Source: Mycobacterium sp. 852014-50255_SCH5639931 (lineage in GTDB: Bacteria; Actinomycetota; Actinomycetes; Mycobacteriales; Mycobacteriaceae). Taken from it: 64,000 nt of DNA. The translations under genes were made by a program, and so were the position numbers. Position 1 is the stretch's first letter. The number at the start of each line of letters is the position of its first letter. The notes under the pieces were generated by a model. The model was not told where the DNA came from and made no database searches. It saw only the letters and a program-made list of their open reading frames with translations. The stretch covers positions 1-64,000 of the forward strand of contig NZ_LZSV01000004.1 in assembly GCF_001665605.1 (NCBI RefSeq), in the 5' to 3' direction. Of the stretch, positions 10,328-19,921 are shown piece after piece.

Positions 10328-10582
10328 ATGGCACACAAGAAGGGCGCTTCCAGCTCGCGCAACGGCCGGGATTCCGCCGCTCAGCGGCTCGGCGTGAAGC
10401 GGTTCGGCGGCCAGATCGTCAAGGCGGGCGAGATCATCGTTCGCCAGCGTGGCACGAAGTTCCACCCCGGCCTGAACGTCGGACGTGGCGGCGACGACAC
10501 GTTGTTCGCCAAGGCCGCCGGAGCCGTCGAGTTCGGCATCAAGCGCGGCCGCAAAACCGTCAGCATCACGCCCCAGGTCTAG
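10328..10582 (+). CDS. rpmA: 50S ribosomal protein L27
   Basis: 84 residues. The N-terminus [16 protein letters not shown] is the flexible L27 tail that reaches into the peptidyl-transferase centre, followed by the signature GVKRFGGQ and QRGTKFHPG. There is no N-terminal extension of the Firmicute type that needs protease processing. A GGAGG ribosome-binding site lies about 8 nt upstream. Second gene of rplU-rpmA-obg. Confidence 0.97.
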   Translation: MAHKKGASSSRNGRDSAAQRLGVKRFGGQIVKAGEIIVRQRGTKFHPGLNVGRGGDDTLFAKAAGAVEFGIKRGRKTVSITPQV

Positions 10583-10677
10583 GCCTCACGAGCCGGGGGC
10601 ACCGCCCCGGGCGGGGAACGTTGCGGCGGCTTCGCGAGGTATTCGCCCTGGCATGACATTCGAAGGGCTGGTATTCG

Positions 10678-12120
10678 ATGCCTCGATTTGTCGATCGGGT
10701 CGTCATCCATGCGCGCGCGGGTTCCGGCGGTAACGGCTGCGCGTCGGTCCATCGCGAGAAATTCAAGCCGCTGGGCGGTCCCGACGGCGGCAATGGCGGC
10801 CGCGGCGGCAGCATCGTGTTCGTCGTCGACCCGCAAGTCCACACCTTGCTGGACTTCCACTTCCATCCGCACGTCACCGCGCCGTCGGGCAAACAGGGGA
10901 TGGGCAACAACCGCGACGGTGCGGCCGGCGCGGACTTGGAAGTCAAAGTTCCCGACGGCACCGTGGTCTTGGACGAAAACGGCCGGCTGCTGGCAGATCT
11001 GGTGGGTGCGGGCACCCGCTTCGAAGCCGCGGCCGGTGGCCGTGGCGGCCTGGGCAACGCCGCACTCGCGTCGCGTGCCCGCAAGGCCCCCGGCTTCGCG
11101 CTGCTCGGTGAGCAGGGCGAAGCGCGGGACCTGACGCTCGAGCTCAAGACCGTCGCCGACGCCGGCCTCATCGGTTTTCCGTCGGCCGGGAAATCGTCAC
11201 TGGTGTCGGCGATCTCGGCAGCCAAACCGAAGATCGCGGACTACCCGTTCACCACGCTGGTGCCCAACCTCGGTGTGGTGTCGGCGGGCGAGCACACCTT
11301 CACCGTCGCCGATGTGCCGGGCCTGATTCCCGGCGCATCGCAGGGCCGTGGCCTCGGCCTGGATTTCCTTCGGCACATCGAGCGCTGCGCCGTGCTGGTC
11401 CACGTCGTCGACTGCGCCACCGCCGAGCCGGGCCGCGACCCGATGTCCGACATCGACGCGTTGGAAGCCGAACTCGCCGCATATACGCCTACCCTGCAAG
11501 GCGATTCGACCCTGGGCGATCTCGCCGAGCGGCCACGGGCGGTGGTGCTCAACAAGATCGACGTGCCCGAGGCGCGGGAACTCGCCGAATTCGTCCGCGA
11601 CGACATCGCCGAACGCGGCTGGCCGGTGTTCCTGGTATCGACGGTGTCGCGAGAAGGCCTGCAGCCGTTGATTTTCGGGCTGTGGCGGATGATCTCGGAA
11701 TACAACGCCGCCCGCCCGCAGGTCGTGCCGCGTCGGCCGGTCATCCGGCCGGTTCCCGTCGACGACAGCGGCTTCACCGTCGAGCCGGACGGCGAGGGCG
11801 GCTTCGTGGTCACGGGCGCCCGGCCCCAGCGTTGGGTCCGGCAGACCAACTTCGACAACGACGAAGCCGTGGGCTACCTTGCCGACCGCCTGGCCCGCTT
11901 GGGTGTCGAGGATGAACTGCTGCGGCTGGGCGCGCAACCCGGGTGCGCCGTGACCATCGGGGACATGACATTCGACTGGGAGCCGCAAACGCCTGCGGGA
12001 CAACATGTTGCGATGTCTGGGAGAGGCACCGATGTGCGGCTGGAACGCAGCGAGCGCACCGGGGCCGCGGAGCGCAAGGCCGCCCGCCGTCAGCGCCGCG
12101 AACGCGGTGACGAGTCGTGA
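10678..12120 (+). CDS. obg: GTPase Obg (CgtA)
   Basis: Ribosome-associated GTPase acting in 50S maturation and the stress response. 480 residues. Domain order: glycine-rich Obg fold (residues 1-158, starting [15 protein letters not shown]), the G domain with Walker [10 protein letters not shown] (about 166-174), [10 protein letters not shown] switch region and NKID specificity motif (about 298-301), then the C-terminal OCT domain (about 360-430) and a basic tail. Length equals the M. tuberculosis protein. Starts 95 nt after rpmA; probably the third gene of that operon. Confidence 0.97.
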   Translation: MPRFVDRVVIHARAGSGGNGCASVHREKFKPLGGPDGGNGGRGGSIVFVVDPQVHTLLDFHFHPHVTAPSGKQGMGNNRDGAAGADLEVKVPDGTVVLDENGRLLADLVGAGTRFEAAAGGRGGLGNAALASRARKAPGFALLGEQGEARDLTLELKTVADAGLIGFPSAGKSSLVSAISAAKPKIADYPFTTLVPNLGVVSAGEHTFTVADVPGLIPGASQGRGLGLDFLRHIERCAVLVHVVDCATAEPGRDPMSDIDALEAELAAYTPTLQGDSTLGDLAERPRAVVLNKIDVPEARELAEFVRDDIAERGWPVFLVSTVSREGLQPLIFGLWRMISEYNAARPQVVPRRPVIRPVPVDDSGFTVEPDGEGGFVVTGARPQRWVRQTNFDNDEAVGYLADRLARLGVEDELLRLGAQPGCAVTIGDMTFDWEPQTPAGQHVAMSGRGTDVRLERSERTGAAERKAARRQRRERGDES

Positions 12121-12193
12121 GCGCGCCGGCGACGATGCAGAGCGAAGCGATGAGGTGGGGGCACCTCCCGTTCGCGGGGGAGAGCGGCGCATC

Positions 12194-13297
12194 GTGAGCA
12201 CGCACCGCGAAGCCATCCGGACCGCGCGCAGCCTGGTGGTCAAGATCGGGACCAACGCGCTGACCACACCGTCGGGGGTGTTCGACGCGGGCCGGCTGGC
12301 CGGGCTGGCCGACGCCATCGAAACGCGCATGAAGGCGGGCACCGACGTCGTCATCGTCTCTTCGGGCGCCATCGCCGCCGGCATCGAACCGCTCGGGTTA
12401 ACCCGTCGCCCCAAGGATTTGGCGACCAAGCAGGCCGCGGCCAGCGTCGGGCAGGTCGCGCTGGTGAACGCGTGGAGTGCGGCGTTCGCGCGGTATGGCC
12501 GCACGGTGGGACAGGTGCTGCTGACCGCGCACGATATCTCCATGCGGGCCCAGCACACGAACGCCCAGCGCACCCTGGACCGGCTGCGGGCCCTGCACGC
12601 GGTGGCGATCGTCAACGAGAACGACACGGTGGCCACCAACGAGATTCGGTTCGGCGACAACGACCGGCTTTCGGCGCTGGTCGCTCACCTGGTCGGAGCC
12701 GAGGCCCTGGTGCTGCTCTCCGACATCGACGGTCTGTACGACTCCGATCCCCGAAAAACCCAGGGCGCCCGATTCATTGCGGAAGTCTCCGGCGCCGCGG
12801 ATCTGACCGGCGTGGTTGCCGGGCCGGGCAGCGACTTGGGTACCGGGGGGATGGTGTCCAAGATGTCGTCGGCCTCGCTGGCCGCCGACGCGGGAGTGCC
12901 GGTCCTGCTCGCCGCCGCGGCCGACGCCGCGACCGCCCTGACCGATGCCTCGGTCGGCACGGTGTTTGCCGCCCGGCCCGTTCGGATGTCGGCCCGCCGG
13001 TTCTGGGTGCGGTATGCCGCCGAGGCGGCCGGCGCGCTGACCCTGGACGAGGGCGCGGTGCGTGCGGTGGTATCCCAGCGTCGCTCGTTGCTTGCCGCCG
13101 GCATCACCGCGGTGTCGGGCCGGTTCTACGCCGGAGATGTCGTCGAACTGCGCGGCCCGGACGCGGCCATGGTGGCCCGCGGCGTGGTGGCCTACGACGC
13201 GACCGAACTGGCGAGCATGATCGGCCGGTCAACCTCCGAGTTGCCGGGGGAGTTGCGCAGGCCCGCGGTGCATGCCGACGACCTGGTGGCGGTTTAA
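12194..13297 (+). CDS. proB: Glutamate 5-kinase
   Basis: First step of proline synthesis: phosphorylates glutamate. 367 residues: an amino-acid-kinase domain ([10 protein letters not shown] near the N-terminus, [33 protein letters not shown]) and a C-terminal PUA domain (about 275-360). The frame is open upstream into obg, but the GTG at 12194 gives the N-terminus [11 protein letters not shown] expected from mycobacterial ProB. That start has no strong ribosome-binding site, so a GTG at about 12154 cannot be ruled out. The partner proA lies 12.7 kb downstream. Confidence 0.93.
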   Translation: MSTHREAIRTARSLVVKIGTNALTTPSGVFDAGRLAGLADAIETRMKAGTDVVIVSSGAIAAGIEPLGLTRRPKDLATKQAAASVGQVALVNAWSAAFARYGRTVGQVLLTAHDISMRAQHTNAQRTLDRLRALHAVAIVNENDTVATNEIRFGDNDRLSALVAHLVGAEALVLLSDIDGLYDSDPRKTQGARFIAEVSGAADLTGVVAGPGSDLGTGGMVSKMSSASLAADAGVPVLLAAAADAATALTDASVGTVFAARPVRMSARRFWVRYAAEAAGALTLDEGAVRAVVSQRRSLLAAGITAVSGRFYAGDVVELRGPDAAMVARGVVAYDATELASMIGRSTSELPGELRRPAVHADDLVAV

Positions 13298-13302
13298 GGC
13301 GG

Positions 13303-13734
13303 CTAGCTGAAGGGGTTGCTGTTGTCCTGCCACGCCGCTGATTCGGGACGCGGCCCGTAACGCAGGGCGTAGTCCTCGTGCATCTTCGCTTGCTTCTTGT
13401 TCTTGAGCACGTCGACCAGGTTCGGGTTCAGGCCATGCTGCGCCAGCCGGTGCCGACGCCAGACCTTGTTCAACGCAAGCGAGATCAGCAGGGCCCAGGT
13501 GTAGAGCGGCACCGTCATCTCGGTGTGCACGTACAGCGAAGCGGGCAGCAGCCAGAAGGGCGCGAGAACCAACAGGGGTGGGATGGCCCACCGGATCATG
13601 TGCCGGCGCACGGCTCCCTTGCCCGCCAGATCGTTGGCGACCCACTCGCGCATCGAGCTGGGCAGGCACCGACCGTACGAGTAGGCGATGTGCTGCCAGA
13701 AGTTGGGTTTGGTGCGGGTCTTGGATTCGGTCAC
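13303..13734 (-). CDS. DUF5313-type membrane protein
   Basis: 143 residues with two hydrophobic segments (about 49-68 and 73-90) in the middle and basic soluble ends; the N-terminal PNFWQHIAYSYGRCLPSSMREWV pattern is that of a small actinobacterial family I recall as DUF5313. Function unknown. The GTG start has an AGGAGT ribosome-binding site 5 nt away. It lies just downstream of the MarR-type gene (22 nt gap), so the two are probably cotranscribed, and it converges on proB with a 5-bp gap. Confidence 0.7.
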   Translation of the reverse strand: MTESKTRTKPNFWQHIAYSYGRCLPSSMREWVANDLAGKGAVRRHMIRWAIPPLLVLAPFWLLPASLYVHTEMTVPLYTWALLISLALNKVWRRHRLAQHGLNPNLVDVLKNKKQAKMHEDYALRYGPRPESAAWQDNSNPFS

Positions 13735-13756
13735 AGTGACTCCTATAGGCGGCGGG

Positions 13757-14248
13757 TTAGGACTGCAATGCGCCCGCTGCCAAGGCGGCCGCGTTGATGC
13801 GGGTCAGCACCTGGTGTAGGTGCTGAAGTTCGGCGAGGTCGACACCCAGACGCGCGACCACGGCGGGTGGAATTTTCAGCGCACGGCGCCGCAAGGCGGT
13901 GCCGCTGTCGGTGAGTTTGACGTCAGTGGAGCGCTCGTCGACGGTGCTTCGCGTACGGGTGATGAGGCCGAGCGCCTCCAAGCGCTTGAGCATCGGCGAC
14001 AGCGTGGCCGGATCCATCTGCAACGTGGTCGCGATCTCCTTGACCGACAGCGCTTTTCGCTGTCCCGTTGCTGCCCGCTGGTGATCCCAGAGCGTCAGCA
14101 TCACCAGGTACTGCGGGTGAGTCAGCCCCAACGGCTCCAGCAATGGCCGGTAGACCGCCAAAACGGCGCGGTTGGTCACGCCCAGCGCGAAGCAAACCTG
14201 CTGTTCGAGGGAAAGCGGGTCGATCTCCGGTGCGATCAGCGGCGCCAT
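13757..14248 (-). CDS. MarR-family regulator, OhrR-like
   Basis: 163 residues with a winged helix-turn-helix domain (about 35-115: SVKEIATTLQMDPATLSPMLKRLE followed by wing residues DERST). The N-terminal segment QVCFALGVTNRA places a cysteine where OhrR-type peroxide sensors have their reactive cysteine, and the YRPLL and HPQYLVML segments are also OhrR-like. Regulation by organic hydroperoxide is therefore plausible but inferred; no ohr gene is adjacent. The ATG at 14248 is preferred; a TTG six codons upstream (14266) is possible. A perfect palindrome covers the start codon, suggesting autorepression. Cotranscribed with the DUF5313 gene. Confidence 0.85.
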   Translation of the reverse strand: MAPLIAPEIDPLSLEQQVCFALGVTNRAVLAVYRPLLEPLGLTHPQYLVMLTLWDHQRAATGQRKALSVKEIATTLQMDPATLSPMLKRLEALGLITRTRSTVDERSTDVKLTDSGTALRRRALKIPPAVVARLGVDLAELQHLHQVLTRINAAALAAGALQS

Positions 14249-14258
14249 ATTTATATGG
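14245..14258. promoter_or_regulatory. Palindrome over the MarR-gene start, candidate operator
   Basis: CCATAT-TT-ATATGG, a perfect 6-bp inverted repeat with a 2-bp centre, in an AT-rich patch unusual for this genome. It overlaps the ATG of the MarR gene (complement 14246-14248), a typical place for an autoregulatory operator. Confidence 0.5.
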
Positions 14259-14324
14259 TAGTCCAATAATTTGTGTCCTAACTATGTTGTTCTCGTCACA
14301 GACGCCCACCGGCTCCCCGGCGCA

Positions 14325-14975
14325 TCAGCGCACCGAGGTGGCCTTTAGATACAGTGCACCCCAGACGATCTCGGTCAACGTGGCGGCCAGTTCCGCGTCA
14401 TAGTCGTGCGGGTTCACCGGGAGGTTCTGCTGGCAGGCCCGCTCGACCATCCAGGTCAGTGCGTTGGCAGTGGTGGCCGCGGACAATTCCGGCCGGATCG
14501 AGCCATCGGCCTGCCCCTCCTCGATGACCCGGGTCATCCGCCCGGTGACCGCGGTCAACAGGTTGCGGTAGGTCGCCGCGACCAGCGGGTCATAGCCGGC
14601 CATCTCGTTGAGCGCGACCAGCACCGGCTGGTGCCGCCGATAGCTGGCGATGATGCCGTCCATCGCGGCGCGGACGTCGCCCGGATCGTGCCGCCCGGCC
14701 ACGCTCCACCAGCGATCCGCGCTGTCGGCGAGGTCGGCGAACACCTGGTTGGCCAGGCGGCGCAGCAGGTGCCCTTTGTCCTCGAAGTAGATGTAGAAGC
14801 TCGCGCGGGAAATTCCGGCCGCGCCAGACAGCCGGTCCACGCTGAGCTCGGTGAAGCTGGCGCCGTCGCGCATCAGCCGCTCAGTGGCGTCCAGCAGCCG
14901 GCGCTCGATCTGCTCGCGCCGCTGCTGACGTTCCTGTTCGCGGTTGGCCTGCGGCTTCCGGGTGACCGATGGCAT
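14325..14975 (-). CDS. TetR-family transcriptional regulator (EthR-like)
   Basis: 216 residues. The N-terminal basic tail leads into a TetR helix-turn-helix (about residues 35-80, with LSVDRLSGAAGISRASFYIYFEDKG). The C-terminal ligand domain resembles mycobacterial EthR-type regulators in length and in the pattern of its last helices. It is transcribed away from a P450 gene with a 105-bp gap that contains a perfect palindrome, so it most likely represses the P450 and itself. The inducing ligand is unknown, perhaps the P450 substrate. Confidence 0.88.
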   Translation of the reverse strand: MPSVTRKPQANREQERQQRREQIERRLLDATERLMRDGASFTELSVDRLSGAAGISRASFYIYFEDKGHLLRRLANQVFADLADSADRWWSVAGRHDPGDVRAAMDGIIASYRRHQPVLVALNEMAGYDPLVAATYRNLLTAVTGRMTRVIEEGQADGSIRPELSAATTANALTWMVERACQQNLPVNPHDYDAELAATLTEIVWGALYLKATSVR

Positions 14976-15008
14976 CTTCCCAGCATAGAGCGCCGTTTGA
15001 CGTCTTGA

Positions 15009-15035
15009 CTAGACACTATGTCTAGGAATAGTGTC
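15009..15035. promoter_or_regulatory. Palindromic operator between TetR and P450 genes
   Basis: CTAGACA (15009-15015), spacer CTA, TGTCTAG (15019-15025): a perfect 7-bp inverted repeat. A second, overlapping repeat pairs GACACTAT (15012-15019) with ATAGTGTC (15028-15035). The site is in the middle of the divergent TetR/P450 intergenic region, as expected for a TetR-family operator that controls both genes. Confidence 0.7.
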
Positions 15036-15080
15036 GCAGGGAGTCTGTGACCGACGTCATACGCAACGGAGGGATCACCA

Positions 15081-16358
15081 ATGACCGTGATGACCGGGGT
15101 GTCGGGCACCGGGAAGCCCGGACGTGCCTACGACCCCATCGACCTGTCCTCGCGGGCGTTCTGGTCGACCACCGCGGCCGATCGCGAGCGTTCGTTCGCG
15201 GTGCTGCGGGCCGAACGCCCGGTGAGCTGGCACCCCCCGGTCGAAGACGCCCTGATGTCCGATCCCGACGATCCCGGCTACTGGGCGGTCACCCGGCGCG
15301 CGGACATCGTCTCGGTCAGCCGCAACAACGAGGTGTTCCTGTCCGGCAAAGGCGTGATTTTCGAGAACGTTCCCGTGGAACTGCTCGAGGCGTCGCAATC
15401 CTTCCTGGCGATGGACCCACCGCGGCACACCAAGCTGCGCAAGCTGGTCAGCGCGGCGTTCACCCCTCGGCAGGTCCGCCGCATCGAGGACTCGATCAAG
15501 GCGAACGCCAAGACCATCGTCGAAGAACTCCGGGCCGCCGGCAGCGGCGTCGATTTCGTCGAGCAGTGTTCCAAGCAGCTGCCCATCCGCACACTCTCGG
15601 ACATGGTGGGGATCGAAGAATCCGAGCGCGAGCACGTGGCACGGGCCGCCGATGCGCTGGTGTCATGGGCCGACCCCATTTACCTCGGCGGGCGCAATCC
15701 GCTGGAGGTCCTGGTCGAGAATCAGATGTATCTGCACCAGGTTGCCGGCGCGCTGGCCGCGGGACGCCGCGAGCGGCCCGGCGACGACCTGTTCAGCGGC
15801 CTGGTGAACGCGGAGGTGGACGGCGACAGGCTTTCCGACGCCGACGTGGCCGCGTTCTTCGTGCTGCTCGCCGTGGCCGCCAACGACACCACCCGCCAGA
15901 CCACCAGCCATGCGATGAAGGCGCTCACGGACTTTCCCGATCAGCGCGCCTGGCTCCTCGAGGATTTCGACAACCGGATTCCCATGGCGGTCGAGGAGTT
16001 CATCCGGTGGGCATCACCGGTGATGACCTTCCGGCGCACGGCGGCAACGGATGTCGAGCTGGGCGGCCAGACCATCCGGGCGGGGGAGAAGGTGGTGATG
16101 TTCTATCCGTCCGGGAACTGGGACACCGAGGCTTTCGACCACCCGGAGCGTTTCGACCTGAGCCGCAACCCCAACCCGCACGTCGGCTTCGGCGGCGGCG
16201 GGGTGCACTTCTGTCTCGGCGCGCATGTGGCCCGGGCGCAGCTGCGGGCCATCTTCGGTGAGTTGTTGCGGCAGCTGCCGGACATTCAGGCGGGTGAGCC
16301 CACATACGTGGCGGGCAACTTCATTCACGCCGTGCGCAGCATGCCGTGCACGTTCTAA
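15081..16358 (+). CDS. Cytochrome P450
   Basis: 425-residue soluble bacterial P450. The I-helix carries the acid-alcohol pair in AANDTT (residues 266-271), with Asn where Gly is more usual; the K-helix EFIR is at 306-309; the haem ligand is Cys378 in FGGGGVHFCLG. It resembles the CYP124/CYP125/CYP142 lipid and sterol hydroxylase group; from its position between proB and nadE it may be the CYP268 enzyme known from M. marinum, but that is recollection. No ferredoxin is adjacent. ATG at 15081 preceded by GGAGGGATCACC. Its end overlaps the convergent sirtuin gene by 4 bp. Confidence 0.93.
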   Translation: MTVMTGVSGTGKPGRAYDPIDLSSRAFWSTTAADRERSFAVLRAERPVSWHPPVEDALMSDPDDPGYWAVTRRADIVSVSRNNEVFLSGKGVIFENVPVELLEASQSFLAMDPPRHTKLRKLVSAAFTPRQVRRIEDSIKANAKTIVEELRAAGSGVDFVEQCSKQLPIRTLSDMVGIEESEREHVARAADALVSWADPIYLGGRNPLEVLVENQMYLHQVAGALAAGRRERPGDDLFSGLVNAEVDGDRLSDADVAAFFVLLAVAANDTTRQTTSHAMKALTDFPDQRAWLLEDFDNRIPMAVEEFIRWASPVMTFRRTAATDVELGGQTIRAGEKVVMFYPSGNWDTEAFDHPERFDLSRNPNPHVGFGGGGVHFCLGAHVARAQLRAIFGELLRQLPDIQAGEPTYVAGNFIHAVRSMPCTF

Positions 16359-17203
16359 CCCGCTGCTATCGGCGATAATTCGTCAGCCAGCAGCGTCAGC
16401 AGCTCCGAGCAGCCGCCGTCGACCTTGACGGTGGCCAGGTCATCCCCGCGGGTGCGGCCCCGGTTGATGATGGCGATAGGCCTGCCCAGCGCGGCGGCGT
16501 GACGCACGAATCGGTAGCCGGAGAACACAGTCAGCGACGAGCCGGTGACCAGCAGTGCATCGGCCTCGTCTACCAATGAATATGCTTGGTCGACAACCTC
16601 TTTGGCGACGCTTTCGCCGAAGTAGACGATGTCCGGCTTGAGCATTCCGCCACAGCACGGGCAGTCCAGGTAGCGGAACGACGTGGTATCGGCGACGACG
16701 GCATCGGCGTCGGGGGCCACCGCGAGGCCGCCGACCGCTTCGGCGCGCTCGGCGAATCCCGGGTTGAGCGTTTCCAGTTGTTCGGCCAGCGCGGCGCGGC
16801 TCATGGTGTATCCGCAGCCCAGGCAGACCACCCGCGCGTAGGTGCCGTGGAGATTGACGACGTTTTCGCTGCCGGCCTTGGTGTGCAGCAGGTCGACGTT
16901 CTGGGTGACTACCCCGGTCACCACCGAAGCGCGCTCGAGCGCGGCCAACGCCCGGTGACCGGCGTTGGGCATGGTGTCGTCCATGTGTCGCCAGCCGACG
17001 TGGTTGCGCGCCCAATACCGCTGCCGGAACGCCGGATCCGAGGTGAACTGGCGGATCGTCATGGGATTGCTGGGCGGCGAATCAGGACCCCGGTAATCGG
17101 GAATGCCGGAATCGGTGGACAGCCCCGCCCCCGTCAGCACCGCCAGCCGGCGGCCGGCCAGCAACGCGACCAGTTCCGGCGATTCTGCGCGTCGGGTGGT
17201 CAC
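16355..17203 (-). CDS. NAD-dependent protein deacylase, SIRT4-like (class II sirtuin)
   Basis: 282 residues with the full sirtuin set: GAGLSTDSGIPDYRG (residues 25-39), TQNVDLLH (100-107), catalytic His119 in NLHG, and zinc cysteines C127/C130 and C181/C184. The LLHTKAGS sequence and STDSGIPDYR variant resemble class II sirtuins. It uses NAD to remove acyl groups and releases nicotinamide. M. tuberculosis has its single sirtuin elsewhere (Rv1151c), so this is an additional one. The GTG start is 29 nt downstream of the stop... in transcription order it follows the isochorismatase-like gene's 3' neighbour region, with both genes on the same strand: the hydrolase gene (17232-17771) is upstream and 28 nt away, suggesting one operon. 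Confidence 0.92.
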   Translation of the reverse strand: MTTRRAESPELVALLAGRRLAVLTGAGLSTDSGIPDYRGPDSPPSNPMTIRQFTSDPAFRQRYWARNHVGWRHMDDTMPNAGHRALAALERASVVTGVVTQNVDLLHTKAGSENVVNLHGTYARVVCLGCGYTMSRAALAEQLETLNPGFAERAEAVGGLAVAPDADAVVADTTSFRYLDCPCCGGMLKPDIVYFGESVAKEVVDQAYSLVDEADALLVTGSSLTVFSGYRFVRHAAALGRPIAIINRGRTRGDDLATVKVDGGCSELLTLLADELSPIAAG

Positions 17204-17231
17204 CCCGTCCAGCGTACGGCCACCGAGGTGG

Positions 17232-17771
17232 CTAACCGAGGCACTCCGCGGCGGTGGTGAGTTCCGCGGACATGTTCTTCTCCATCATCTTCAGCGCCGC
17301 CGCCCCCAGCTCGGCGTCGATGCCGGCGACGGCGTCGGTCGGAATCACGACGGGAAAGTGGCGCACGTAGGCGTCAAGCGCGGTGTAGAGGATGCACTGC
17401 TCGGTGACCTGTCCCGCGATGACCAACCGCTTGGCCTCCAGGCGGTTCAGCAGGTACGCCAGCGCGGTCGCATAGAAGGCGCTGTGCCGGACCTTGGTCA
17501 TCACCCGGCAGTCCCCGGCCGGCACGATCGGCTTCACCAGATCGGGCCGCGCGCCGTCGAGCGCGGAGCTGACAATGTCGGAGAACTGGGCCGCGAAATC
17601 GCCGTAGTTGTCGTTGACGTATACCAGGTCCACGTCGTCGGATTCGCGTGCGCGCCGGACCAAATCGGCCAGCGGGTCGATGACGTTGGCGACATTGGGT
17701 ATTAGTTCTTCAGCATCGGGATGCTGATAGGTGTTCATCATGTCGACCACGACTACGGCAGTATCGCTCAT
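17232..17771 (-). CDS. Isochorismatase-fold cysteine hydrolase
   Basis: 179 residues from the ATG at 17771, chosen because VVVVDMMNTY is then at the N-terminus as in the family; the frame is open further upstream only by chance. The Asp-Lys-Cys catalytic triad is visible as D10, K93 and C126 (AGQVTEQCILYTA). The metal-binding Asp/His cluster that defines nicotinamidases (PncA) is not seen: the matching segment reads YVNDNYGDF. So an amidase of unknown substrate is a safer call than nicotinamidase. It is divergent from nadE (59 bp between starts) and is followed by a sirtuin gene on the same strand. Confidence 0.85.
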   Translation of the reverse strand: MSDTAVVVVDMMNTYQHPDAEELIPNVANVIDPLADLVRRARESDDVDLVYVNDNYGDFAAQFSDIVSSALDGARPDLVKPIVPAGDCRVMTKVRHSAFYATALAYLLNRLEAKRLVIAGQVTEQCILYTALDAYVRHFPVVIPTDAVAGIDAELGAAALKMMEKNMSAELTTAAECLG

Positions 17772-17830
17772 GATGGAGGGGATACCCGGCGGCCACGGGT
17801 TGACACAGGTCAGGCGACAATGGAAGGGCG

Positions 17831-19873
17831 ATGGACTTTTACAACGCTTACAGTCAGGGCTTTGTCCGGGTCGCCGCGTGCACGCATCACACCACGCTCG
17901 GCGATCCGGCGGCCAACGCGGAGTCGGTCTTGCGGTTGGCGCAGGCTTGTCACGACGACGGCGCCGCGCTGGCCGTGTTCCCGGAGCTGACGTTGTCCGG
18001 GTATTCCATCGAGGACATCGTGATGCAGGACCTATTGCTCGATGACGTCGCAGCCGCCATCGAGAGCATCGTCGGGTCCTCGATCGATCTGCTGCCGGTT
18101 CTGGTCGTCGGTGCCCCACTGCGCTACCGCCATCGCATCTACAACACCGCGGTGGTCATCCACCGGGGCACGGTGCTCGGGGTGGTGCCGAAGTCGTACC
18201 TGCCCACCTACCGGGAGTTCTACGAGAGCCGCCAGATCGCGGCTGGAGACGACGAGCGCGGCACCATCCGGATCTGTGACGCCGACGTCCCGTTCGGCCC
18301 GGACCTGCTGTTCGCCGCATCGGATGTCCCCGATTTCGTGCTGCACGTCGAAATCTGCGAGGACATGTTCGTGCCGATTCCGCCCAGCGCGGAAGCGGCG
18401 CTGGCGGGCGCGACGGTGCTGGCGAACCTGTCCGGCAGTCCGATCACGATCGGCCGCGCAGAGGACCGCTGCCTGTTGGCCCGTTCGGCGTCGGCGCGGT
18501 GCCTGGCCGCCTACGTCTACGCCGCCGCGGGCGAGGGCGAGTCGACCACCGACCTGGCCTGGGACGGTCAGACCATGGTGTGGGAGAACGGTGAGCTGCT
18601 GGCCTCATCCGAGCGCTTCCCGAAAGGGGAGCGGCGCAGCATCGCCGACGTCGACATCGACCTGCTGCGGGCGGAACGGCTGCGCATGGGGACCTTCGAC
18701 GACAACCGGCGCCACCACCGCGGGTCGGCCGAGTCGTTCCGGCACATCGACTTCCGGCTGGACCCGCCCGACGGCGATATTGGATTGCGCCGCGACATCG
18801 AGCGCTTCCCCTTCGTCCCCGCCGATCCGCAACGCCTGGAACAGGATTGCTACGAGGCCTACAACATCCAGGTTTCCGGGCTGGAGCAGCGGCTACGCGC
18901 GCTGAACTACCCGAAGATCGTCATCGGGATTTCCGGTGGCCTGGACTCGACCCACGCGTTGATTGTCGCCGCACGGGCGATGGACCGCGAAGAGCGGCCG
19001 CGCAGCGACATTTTGGCGTTCACGCTGCCCGGGTTCGCGACGGGCGATCGCACCAAACGCAATGCGATCGAGCTGTGCCGCGCGCTCGGGGTCACCTTCT
19101 CCGAAATCGACATCACCGAGACCGCAATGGTGATGTTCAAGGAGATCGACCATCCGTTCGGGCGCGGGGAGAAGGTTTACGACGTCACCTTCGAGAACGT
19201 GCAGGCGGGCCTGCGCACCGACTACCTGTTCCGGCTGGCCAACCAGCGCGGCGGCATCGTGCTCGGCACCGGTGACCTTTCCGAAATCGGGCTGGGCTGG
19301 TCGACCTACGGGGTGGGCGACCAGATGTCGCACTACAACGTCAATGGCGGCGTCCCGAAGACGCTCATCCAGCACCTGATCCGCTGGGTCATCTCGTCCG
19401 GCCAGTTCGAGTCCGACGTCACCGACGTGCTGCAGTCGGTGCTGGACACCGAGATCTCCCCGGAGCTCGTACCGAAAGGTGAAGAGGAAGAACTGCAGAG
19501 CAGCGAGGACAAGGTCGGACCGTATGCCCTGCAGGACTTCTCGCTGTTCCACGTGCTGCGCTACGGGTTCCGGCCGTCGAAGATCGCGTTCCTGGCATGG
19601 CACGCGTGGAGCGACCCCGAGCGGGGGAACTGGCCCCCGGGATTCCCCGCCGACAAGCGACCGGTTTACTCGCTCAAAGAGATTCGGCATTGGCTCGGGG
19701 TCTTCGTGCAGCGGTTCTACTCGTTCAGCCAGTTCAAGCGCTCGGCATTGCCCAACGGCCCCAAGGTGTCGCACGGTGGTGCGCTGTCACCGCGCGGTGA
19801 TTGGCGTGCCCCGTCGGACATGTCCGCGCGCATCTGGCTCGACGAGATCGAGCGGCAAATTCCCGAGGAGTAG
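17831..19873 (+). CDS. nadE: Glutamine-dependent NAD synthetase
   Basis: Last step of NAD synthesis. 680 residues, the two-domain type. The N-terminal glutaminase (nitrilase-fold) domain has the triad E52, K121 and C176, identical numbering to the M. tuberculosis enzyme. The C-terminal synthetase domain has the ATP-binding loop [10 protein letters not shown] (about residue 365) and [16 protein letters not shown]. The ATG at 17831 has a GGAAGG ribosome-binding site. It points towards the convergent small membrane protein with a hairpin between them. Confidence 0.97.
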   Translation: MDFYNAYSQGFVRVAACTHHTTLGDPAANAESVLRLAQACHDDGAALAVFPELTLSGYSIEDIVMQDLLLDDVAAAIESIVGSSIDLLPVLVVGAPLRYRHRIYNTAVVIHRGTVLGVVPKSYLPTYREFYESRQIAAGDDERGTIRICDADVPFGPDLLFAASDVPDFVLHVEICEDMFVPIPPSAEAALAGATVLANLSGSPITIGRAEDRCLLARSASARCLAAYVYAAAGEGESTTDLAWDGQTMVWENGELLASSERFPKGERRSIADVDIDLLRAERLRMGTFDDNRRHHRGSAESFRHIDFRLDPPDGDIGLRRDIERFPFVPADPQRLEQDCYEAYNIQVSGLEQRLRALNYPKIVIGISGGLDSTHALIVAARAMDREERPRSDILAFTLPGFATGDRTKRNAIELCRALGVTFSEIDITETAMVMFKEIDHPFGRGEKVYDVTFENVQAGLRTDYLFRLANQRGGIVLGTGDLSEIGLGWSTYGVGDQMSHYNVNGGVPKTLIQHLIRWVISSGQFESDVTDVLQSVLDTEISPELVPKGEEEELQSSEDKVGPYALQDFSLFHVLRYGFRPSKIAFLAWHAWSDPERGNWPPGFPADKRPVYSLKEIRHWLGVFVQRFYSFSQFKRSALPNGPKVSHGGALSPRGDWRAPSDMSARIWLDEIERQIPEE

Positions 19874-19874
19874 C

Positions 19875-19917
19875 ACGCTCCGAGCCCGCCCGGGATCGCC
19901 GGACGGGCCCCGAGCGT
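19875..19917. terminator. Bidirectional hairpin between nadE and the membrane protein gene
   Basis: Arms 19875-19893 and 19899-19917 pair at 16 of 19 positions around a GATCG loop. It starts 1 nt after the nadE stop and ends 4 nt before the stop of the convergent gene, so it can end transcription from both sides. Confidence 0.65.
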
Positions 19918-19921
19918 CCGC

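Noticed and set aside
17232..17771. Nicotinamidase (pncA)
   Set aside because: Catalytic triad is present but the Asp/His metal-binding cluster of nicotinamidases is not.
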